In this document: positions 55,707 to 64,000 of the stretch, one piece after another
How positions within the stretch are numbered: the stretch's first letter is position 1
How the letters are laid out: every line of letters begins with the position of its first letter
From: Trichaptum fuscoviolaceum
Lineage: Eukaryota > Basidiomycota > Agaricomycetes > Hymenochaetales > Trichaptaceae
NCBI GenBank assembly: GCA_910574455.1
Contig: CAJSYZ010000002.1
Span: 5,233,671 to 5,297,670 of the forward strand
Length of the DNA: 64,000 bases
Reading direction: 5' to 3'
Notes under the pieces: model-generated
Seen by the model: only the letters and a program-made list of their open reading frames with translations
Told to the model about the DNA's origin: nothing
The model's database searches: none
Translations under genes and position numbers: made by a program

Positions 55707-58700
55707 TCAGGATAGGGCCTGCTCCCGGCGAGAAGGCTTCTTTGGGGCGTCTGCGTACCAGTCGGGTATCGCATTGGCTCGAGGTACTGCCCTTTTCCTA
55801 GCTTCCTGATATGCCCTTTCTTCCTCTTCTTCTCTTAAGCGCTGTTCTTCTGCGAGTTTCCTCTCCAGTTCTTCTTCTCGAGCTCGACGCGCTTGCTCGA
55901 ACTTCTCCCGCTCGGAGAGGCGTTGATCTGTGCTGAAATGTGGTGCTATAGGCACGGTCGGCTTGATCATCTCCCGGCGGCGAGCGGCCATGCTTGCAAG
56001 GAGGTTATCATTAGCGGCGTGTAATGATTTGAAGTCTGGAATTGGCTTGTGGGAGTGGGAGTGCCCATTCAGACTTGCGCTTGGGTTGGAATCGACTCGT
56101 CGTTCCCATGTCTTCATCTTGTTCTCGAAATCTTGTCGGCGCTGTGCAAGCCGAGTGTCTGTCTCGAAATTGAATGCTTGCGGAATCGTCGGCTTCGGTG
56201 CCAGGTTAGTATCCCGCTATAAAATGCAAGACCTTTGCATCAGCAGTGCGATATAGACCGGAGGCATTACAACAAGTGGATAGACGTAAATCAACACGCA
56301 CCTGCTTATCAGACAGCGGTACCCGCACCCCTCTAACAGACGACTGGCTGTCGGCTGACTTTGTTAATCTCTCCATGACCTGCGATCCCTTGCCAGCGTC
56401 GGAGCCTTCCCTTTCGGCCTTGGCTATAGCCCGCTGCTGGCGCAGGAGATCTCCGGTGAATGTAGTCGTGATTGGAACAGTCAAGCTGCAGAAGTATTTC
56501 GGATCACCCTTGGACTTGGAATTCAACGCTAAGGAGTTTTGCCGCTGACTGCTACTGGCCGTGGCGCCATTATATTTCCGTGTGGAATCTGAACTTGGTT
56601 TCACAGGACCGCCGCTTCTGCCATTCCTTCGTTTGACTGTTAGTGACGATTGCGAAGAAGGTTTCTCCTTTGAGACTTTAGCGCTCGTCGAAGATGTCAT
56701 ACCGTCGGCATCTGCCCGAGAAAGTTTGCTTCTCTTCTGATTACGTTCGTCGATTCCATCTTCTTGAATGGAACCTGTCGTCGTATACCCATCTTCTGGC
56801 CTAATGGAGCGCTTACGGCTTGGTCGTTCAGCAATCCCAGCCTTCGCAAAAATGATGGTATCTCTTTCATGCGATTCAGCCAAAGGTTGAAGTGTATACT
56901 CAGTGCCGACGGGATCTAAGTGGTCTCTGTGATCCATGTCGTCGTCAGTTGCACACTGATTCCCGTCGGAAGTCTCGCATCCCTGCTGCGCATCCCAGCT
57001 TCTCACTTTACGTGGCGACAATTCAGACAAACGCAACGGAGATATCCGTGTGGTATGTTCCATCTGATCTTTTAGACTGAGCTGCCGGCTAGCGACAGTC
57101 AACACAGACGATTCGCTTTCCTTCTCCGCCTGATGTGACTCGGAGTGAGAAGAAAGTAATCTGCAGAAGAAAATAGTTAGTGGCCAAAGATTTACGACCG
57201 TAGTGACGAGAAAAAAAAGCAATCAGAAAGAATGATTAGAGGGAGATGATCGATCGTGAAACGGGGTGGTGGGCAGGCGCATATTCATGAAAAAACACAC
57301 GCAGACCAGTTCGTGTAAGCGGCAGTCGACAGTAAGCAAATTTAACGATATTTCCCAGAATCGTTATGCATGATAGAGATATTTCAATTGAATTACCCAA
57401 TATATATAGAAACCGGAAAGCCAATCAGTCGTGAATCTTATGAGAAACGATCGAAAAGAATAGCACATACCCGAGAGTACCGATGACCTTCTGTCCGAAC
57501 GAAACAAGCCTTTCTGCTATCGCGTTACCTATAGAACTCGAGCTGACATCTGCGAGATCTCTTCGGTCGTCTGTAAGTCGTAAGTGAGGTAGAAGATAGC
57601 ATCAGCGGTTTCTGTTAACCCTGAGTGCTTGGACATACCTTGTTTCCGTATTCTACGGTCGGGCGACTCTTCAATAGGGTCCAAAGCTGTGCGACGTTGT
57701 TCAATGCCAACGTCGGTGATTTCCTTGCCGGGGAGGGGCCTGGAGGAAGACGTCGCAGAATATTCCTATACCAAAGTCGATAAACATTCAATGGCAGGAG
57801 TTGAATTCAATCGCACTTACGTTTGGACTTATGTCAGAAACAAAATTCGCAGGCACAACAGTGATCTGTCTTCCATCGCTTGCAGCACTTACGGCGGTAT
57901 CGGTAGATCGAGAAGCAGAGATTGGCTCACTTCGGGAAAACGTCGACGTACCCCGTCCCGCGACCGATGGCATGGCCGCGGTAGGCCGTGAGCCCAAACC
58001 CGAGCGCGAGTTTCTCTGCTTACCACTGTTAGTTAAATCTGCTTGGGGATGTTTTGGGATATTAGCATTTGATCGAGCCTGAGCGTCCTTGTTTGCTTTC
58101 TGGAATCGGGTAGTTGAGTGCGCGCTGAGATCAATCCCCTTATGTAGATATGTATCCCGTTTCTTCCGCTCGAACATATCATCTGCAGGTGGTTGAGGTC
58201 GTTGAGACCCTTGCCGACTCACATTAGCCTTCTCTTTACCCTTTCCCTTTTGTTCATCCGCTGGATGGACCGTCTTCAGCTTTACGTTCATGCGAGTCGG
58301 GGATCGGCAAGAAGTCGCGTGTGGCGGCATAGAAGCTGCCGCTGTCATCAAAGCACCGGATTTGCCTTGAGTTATTTGACCGCTAGTTTGAGATGGAGGC
58401 TCCAACGGTGTTGAGTCTCCTAAGACTTCAGCCAGTACCGATCCGGATATTTCCTTCGGCTCTGGTAATCCCGAAGCTACTCCAACGCGCTCAATGGCAC
58501 AGTTGGTTTCTAAATCTTGGTTGAGAGATGGAACAGAAGCAGCTGGCATCTCTGGTATGCAACTATCCGACGTCCCCGCGCCGGTGGAATGAAACACCGT
58601 ACTGGCACGATCTGATCCCAGTGCAGCTCGGAAGTCCGAGGACATGTGCGAAGGTTCAGTGGCCGATTGTAGTCCCTCATGCAGAGTTCTTGAACGCGGT

Positions 58701-60784
58701 ATGTCTTCAACCATTTGCGATTTCGATGCCAGCGGTGGGGATTGAGAAGAAGGCTGATTGCATAACGTCTGCTGAACAATCTTCTCGGAATCACGAGGAA
58801 GACCTGCTGTTCGAGATACCTTCCGACGGTTTGAAGAAAGGCCCTCGGTCCTGGCTTTGGACTTCTCTTTAGATATCCGAGGTGGCCTTTTCGTCATCTT
58901 CCGCAAGTCCAAATCCTTGAGTTTCGTCCTTCCATGGACCTGGGGGACGAGCTTTTCGGCAGAAGAACGGTCATCTAATGCAGAAGCGCGTTCCTTCAAG
59001 AGCTCCAGGTCACTAGATGGTTTGGCGATTGTCGTTTGGGGTTGCTCTGAGTGAATAACATGATCCACTTTTTCTCGTAGCTCACAACCCCGCATCGTTT
59101 CATTAGGAGTAGTGTGCACATGTTGCGTTGTTTCGACACCGACATTAACATCATGTGTCATAGTTGTGAGATGCGGATGAACTTGAACCGGTCTTTCCTC
59201 CGAAACGGCCGAGGAAAAGGCCGGTGCAGCGTTCATCTCCGTCGTCTTATCAATGAGACTTGTCGAGGAGTTGCATTCGGTTGTCTTCTCAGCGAGGTCA
59301 GTAGGGACGATCGGACCGGGAAAGGAAGGACTGTTTCGGCGTACCAGCTTTGTCTTCTTCGTCGCAGGCTGCGCTCCGAGCTTCTCGCTCTTTCCCGCCT
59401 TGAAATCAATCTCCAGCTTGCGCTTCCGGTCAGGATCGATCATCGTCTTCGCAGGAGCAGCGACAGCCGACGATGACGAAGTTGCCGCTCGAGCGGCCTT
59501 CTTCGTTTTCACTTGTTCAGATGCCGGCTTTGTTTTCTCTGACATTTGAACCACCCTTTTGTCTTTCATTTGTATTTCGATCCTTGCTTCGGAAGCCGGT
59601 ACGACCTTTCCGTTCTTCGGGATCGACGCTGCCCCACGCGATGCCCGCAAATCTTCGACCTGTTCCCTGTCCCTGCCGGCATGCGCCGCTCCACGCAGAG
59701 AGTCGGGTAGATCAGGGGATCCAGACTCTATCTCCGTGTCCTGAACTCCTGTCTCTGATAAAGCAGATAAGCCTGAGCCTAAGCCCACGTCCAAGTGCAG
59801 GTTTGTACGTGATGATGAGGTCGATGGCTGCGATTCAGTTCTATCCATCAATATGAGTTCCGACGTTCGCGGAGCTTTGAACTTGAAAGTGATCGTATCC
59901 AGTTGCTCAGCCTCAGCGAGCTGTGCGCCGTGTTGATCATCCTGAGAGGCGTAATGAATGTGTTTCGACGATGGCGTTCGGATTGCGGGCCGAGAGGACG
60001 AATCGGACGAGGAAGCGTAAGTGGCAGTGGACACGGGCGAAGCAGCAACTGTTTTGGATGGGGATCGGGCGCTCCCTTTCCTCAACGGCGGAGCCTGCGA
60101 TGAGGCTATCAGTACGTCAGATAACGCGCGGTGATCACACGATGCACCGCGCTCGCGCCTATGGTCGCCTATAGTCATGTGCCCGTGCTCGAACTCGAAA
60201 GGCGGTGCTTCGGGCGCGAGTGAAAAAGTTGGCGTAGGCGATGAGGGACTCGAAAAGGGAGAATGCCGATCCCGATCGCGATTAGAGCCAGAGGCTGAAG
60301 ACGTATTCGTATCTGTTGGAGGCAGAGAGGACGGACCTGGCGCTGCTTGGGACTTGGTTACGGAAACACGCTTTGCACCTGAGCGGCCTCGAGGTGTGGG
60401 CGTCGCTGTACGGCTTTCCACATCTTCGCATTCATCCACAGATACTCTGGCTTCTTGTTGATCATGCGCCTGCGGAGAGTTCGAGGGTGCTTGGGAGTGG
60501 CTCTGTCGCCCGTTCCGCGGCGTAGTCGCGAGTGATAGCACATCTCTGTGCGAGGTCTGAGCCAGAGTAATGGTGTAGTCTCCCCCGCCCAGAAAGTCAA
60601 GGTCATCGTCTTCTAAGAGCAGATGATTTGATGAGGTATTCACATCATGTGGGATTTGGAATGTCGTGTCGTCCGCAGGCACGCTAGAGTTAAGCCACTC
60701 GTCGGCTTGGCGTGCTTCACGATGGTGATTGCGAGCTCGTTCAGGAATCGAAGAGGTTGTTTGTTGGCGTCGTCTGCTTGTCAT
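55707..60784 (-). CDS. Large TPX2-domain protein (probable microtubule/spindle-associated)
   Basis: Exons on the minus strand: 57821-60784, 57639-57765, 57471-57570, 56302-57160 and 55707-56216, giving 1519 residues with all phases consistent. The start is the ATG at 60784 (MTSRRRQQTT); an apparent upstream start at 60898 is a GTG. The N-terminus has an acidic patch, LEDDDLDFLGGGDYTITLAQ. Residues 100 to about 1300 are disordered, with Ser, Thr, Pro and basic patches. The C-terminus has KPTIPQAFNFETDTRLAQRR and a second Arg/Glu-rich helix (EREKFEQARRAREEELERKL). These match the TPX2 family C-terminal block, F-x-F-x-T-x-x-R. TPX2 proteins bind microtubules and, in animals, activate Aurora A. 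The role here is inferred from the domain only. Confidence 0.85.
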
Positions 60785-63700
60785 CGTTGATGGGAGTTGA
60801 GTGGTAAAAAAGGATGCTGGATGTCGTGCAGGATGACGGGCATGGTTTCGACGCGACTTGTGGTTCGGCCCCCCGCTACCAGAACGCGGTTCAGACACTT
60901 CCCACGTGACTCACAGTTGACCGGCCCTATACTGGGTATACCATCTTGAGTTTGGGTTGTAAGGTTTGTCTTCACACTCCGCGATGATGATCTACTAGCG
61001 AACACCGTCTATTGTGCGGCCTACTATCTCAAACAAAGTCTAGGGTCCATACGCCTCGCTGCAAAATAGAATCCAGGTACAATGCTCATCATTGCTTCTT
61101 TGTCTCCGACTTTTGACGACAACGCCGGGTGGCATGCGTCTTTTCTTGTCATCGTATCTTCTGGCCCGCGCAGGCTGTGCTCTGGCTTCGGGCAGGCGGT
61201 AAAACATTGCCATCGACGCCCAACACGCGGTTCGGAAACCAGGGCACGGAAAAACATGCTTTGACCATCGAAATGTTCGTCAGTCTTCCGTGGTCGAACA
61301 GCGCCGCAACAGAGAAGAGGCTGTGGGAACATGGAGATATCTGCCAGGCCTGCGATGACGGAAGGCACGGAAGCATGATGGGCAGACTCTGTTGGGCTGC
61401 TCGGCGCTCTCGACCGTCGGGCAGCGCTGGGCTACTGCTTCCCTGGTCTAGTACTAGTGCCCGCATTGAAACCCCTGCTATCCGGATCTGTACATCGCTC
61501 GGCGCCTTTTTTAGCGGCCTCGATGACGTTCGGACATACGGACTTATCGCTGAGAAGAGCCGCCTATGCTGGCAACGCCCTCGCCAATAACTAGTACCTT
61601 GCATTCTGCACAGTCTACCGATAGCGCAAGTCACGTCTGTTGTCAAGACCAAGACCAAGGAAGGACCTGACTTTAGCCTCCTCTTTTCAGCCGGCGTGCA
61701 TGCTGCCAGTCAAACACATCGCGGGTGGATTCAGCTTCCGACCGCTGCCGCGCTGAGCCTTCTTTCACTTTCACATTTCGGGACTGAAGGTTTGAGCCTA
61801 ATCTTCGGCGTTGTGGCTGCACGGACGGGCGCCGCGCGTGTCAGCGTGAACGTTCAGACCAAACCCACCCAGGTGGCCAGCTTTGAAAAAAAGGAAAAGT
61901 AATCGACGCTCTGCTGCTACACCCTTGCCCGACCGCCCGGATAAGCACGAGTCGTAGAAGTTTATTCGACGCTACTCGAAACAACAAGTAACCCCAGAGA
62001 AGGAATTGCTATCGTGTCCGCGCAACCTTCTTCGCGTTACTTCATCTTCCAAGCAAATTATCTCCCGGCGAATTCTCTACCGAACCCAACGATTGCAAGA
62101 CGAGATTGAACGAAGGATTGACATTTTTCTATTCAAATGCCCCGCGCGGCGCTACGCCATAACCGCTAGTATACCAGGTACCCGGACTCTTTGGCTTGCC
62201 GCATGCAAATCTAGCTGTCCAAAAAACAAGAATATGACGCGGTTCTAGCCCCCATGTCCATTGGGTAGCAGCTGCATCTTTATATTTCCGATCACTTCTC
62301 ATTCAACTGCATGTGTACAACAAAAGCATGAATGATATGTATGCTGCGCGCACGTCCCCTTCCTAGGCACCTCCGCGTCGTTTCTAAAAAGGCACCCGCC
62401 GGTCTAGCCCATGGGTCGTTCTGCCAGTGACTTTGAACAAGCACCGCCCCAGCACTTTTAAGTTCCACCCGAATTGTGGCGCATACCTTCAAGCTGGTGG
62501 CAATTCATGATGCGAAGGATAGCCTCTTTTAGCTTGCGATCGTCGTTTCATGCTCCCAAGCTGCCCCTGCCCTGGACTGGGCTTTCGTGTTGCAATGGCG
62601 ATGTCTTGATGTTGAACTAGAAGCTCTGGACCTCGTCTTCTCGTCATCTTGCCAGCTCGAAGGTTCGTCTTGACGCGATTGGCGGCGGGAGGATTCACAT
62701 AATCCGATTCGGCATTCTCTGAGAATCCCCGCGTCGGGTGAAACGGGGTATGCTGAACTGCAGCGGCAAGCCTTATTATTCTTAGAGTTCTGAATCTGAT
62801 TACCCCGGGGCTTGATGGCACTAGCCCGCTACTCGCAATCACGCCCGAAAGCCATCAGGAAAGTATCGAAAGAGTGAAACGCAGCAGAAGATCGATCGCA
62901 AGACCGGTGAGGACCCGGGCGCGGGAAATCACGAAGCCGGAGGTTCTCGCGCATACATTCATACTCTTGTTCTCGTCTTCGACTTCTAATGAATGAAGTC
63001 AATGCGAACTCCGATCCGCATATACCAATATTACTACTCGGGAGTGCTTGCTTTACCTCAGTTTCCCATTCGAATGCGACGTGTCAGGTCACTAACGTCC
63101 GTCCAGAGGCGCTAGTGCTTGGAAGATGGCATCTTCCTGCTACGAAAACTCTGGTCTATTCGCTTAGCCTCCAGCTGGATATCCAAGGCGAAACTCATAC
63201 CTTCTATTTTAATACATCACTTCTCTTCGACTTCTCCAAGGGATCCCGGATTCTTGCTGTCACTAGAAGCACATGATGCTTGAGATTTTCAGGACGCCGT
63301 GCCTTTTTTTTGATATAGAGACGAGAGAGCCTGAGCGCGCAATATCCCGAGAGAAGCCTCTGTGTTTTGTGACGCTAGCTGCAGCGTTGAGAACCTTCTT
63401 TTTCAGGGCATTAGATGTGAGCAATCGCGCAGGAACTACGGTGATACGATGTAGCGGGGGATGCGGGGCGGTGGCGCGCCATCATGATCACGTCTTTTCG
63501 TTCCAATGTACCATCTATAGTACTGGCAGAACCGTAAGTTATGTATAGCGTACCGAGCGTGGGCACGCGAAGGACAGGGAAATCTGGGATCAACAACTAG
63601 ACGATGCTGCGCTTTGCTACGTAGAGCGTAAAGCGACGTACAAGGGTTCGATTGGCGGAGATATTGCCCCGAGGTTTGACAAGCTGCAGCTTGGATATCA

Positions 63701-64000
63701 TGACATGGACCGCCGATGTTTTCGAATTTAGAGTAAGTCCGGATATTGACGCATGTCGCCGGGCGGGACGTGCGTGGGCACAAGCGACTATTGATTTGTT
63801 TACAGCATGTATGTACATTCGATGGCACGAACAAGTCGTCTCGCAGAGCAGAACAATCGACCACCGGCGATTGGCAGTGCGGACGCGAGCGCGGGCGCGG
63901 GCCTTTGCGGGTTTGTTTGGACGTGCGTACAACGTACCTTAGGTCTAAAGTTCTGAACTGTTGGACCGCCGTATGGGTGACTGCCGCGACGGAAGCAAAA
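60785..64000. other. Right-hand 3.2 kb without a supported gene
   Basis: Several overlapping short ORFs (up to 169 codons at 61149-61658) on both strands, none with a recognisable domain, splice-consistent continuation or codon pattern I trust. The left 250 bp must hold the TPX2-gene promoter. A gene running off the right edge cannot be excluded. Confidence 0.4.

Noticed and set aside
60785..60898. N-terminal extension of the TPX2-domain protein
   Set aside because: The apparent first codon is GTG and the sequence looks like 5' leader; the ATG at 60784 is the better start.
61024..61658. Overlapping 114-169 codon ORFs on both strands
   Set aside because: Antisense to each other, no recognisable motifs and no splice continuation.

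Overview
The window looks like nuclear DNA of a filamentous basidiomycete, probably an agaricomycete mushroom. Genes carry many 50-65 nt GT-AG introns and are not in operons. The gene families also fit: a Plavaka-type transposase, DUF4419 proteins, a CS-D-HC tannase/feruloyl esterase, a fungal PA-clan serine peptidase-like protein, a Kv-beta-type aldo-keto reductase, ATP23 and a Fhit-type HIT hydrolase. The species cannot be named from sequence alone.

There are two compartments. Positions 1-26.5 kb form a repeat-rich accessory compartment. Its intergenic DNA, and some introns, are built from a small vocabulary of near-palindromic words (CACTGCCAGTG, TTCAAGTTGAACTTGAA, GACTCGGAGTC, ACTAGTAGTA, CAGCCTGAGGCTG). 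It holds a recent 3.13 kb direct duplication of a peptidase gene (2092-5226 and 9274-12404), with a ~2.8 kb foldback element (5540-8395) between the copies. It also holds two unrecognised multi-exon genes (13.1-16.1 kb minus, 17.5-19.4 kb plus), a nearly complete Plavaka transposase gene (20.6-24.6 kb minus) and a 16-exon accessory-type gene (25.2-29.5 kb plus). From about 30 kb on, the DNA looks like ordinary fungal gene space: tannase-type esterase, two tandem DUF4419 genes (second frameshifted), aldo-keto reductase, helical-domain/TPR protein, Fhit-like hydrolase, GPI-anchored wall protein, ATP23 and a 1519-residue TPX2-domain protein. A 4.5 kb stretch (51.2-55.7 kb) and the last 3.2 kb show no convincing gene.

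The most unusual theme is serial duplication of short exon-plus-intron units. It can be seen in the peptidase gene (three homologous 60-63 nt introns), in the 920-residue gene (three homologous introns around two homologous exons), in the 25.2-29.5 kb gene (a run of phase-0 mini-exons of 36-78 nt) and probably at 535-895. The two peptidase copies are broken at different single-base indels and differ at the catalytic serine (GDSG versus GDLG). They also differ by 6-nt in-frame indels that tend to create the same words found in the intergenic islands, so word accretion may be continuing.

Exon coordinates were built by hand from splice signals, reading frame and paralogue or family comparison. 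They are internally frame-consistent unless stated, but no search or RNA evidence was available.
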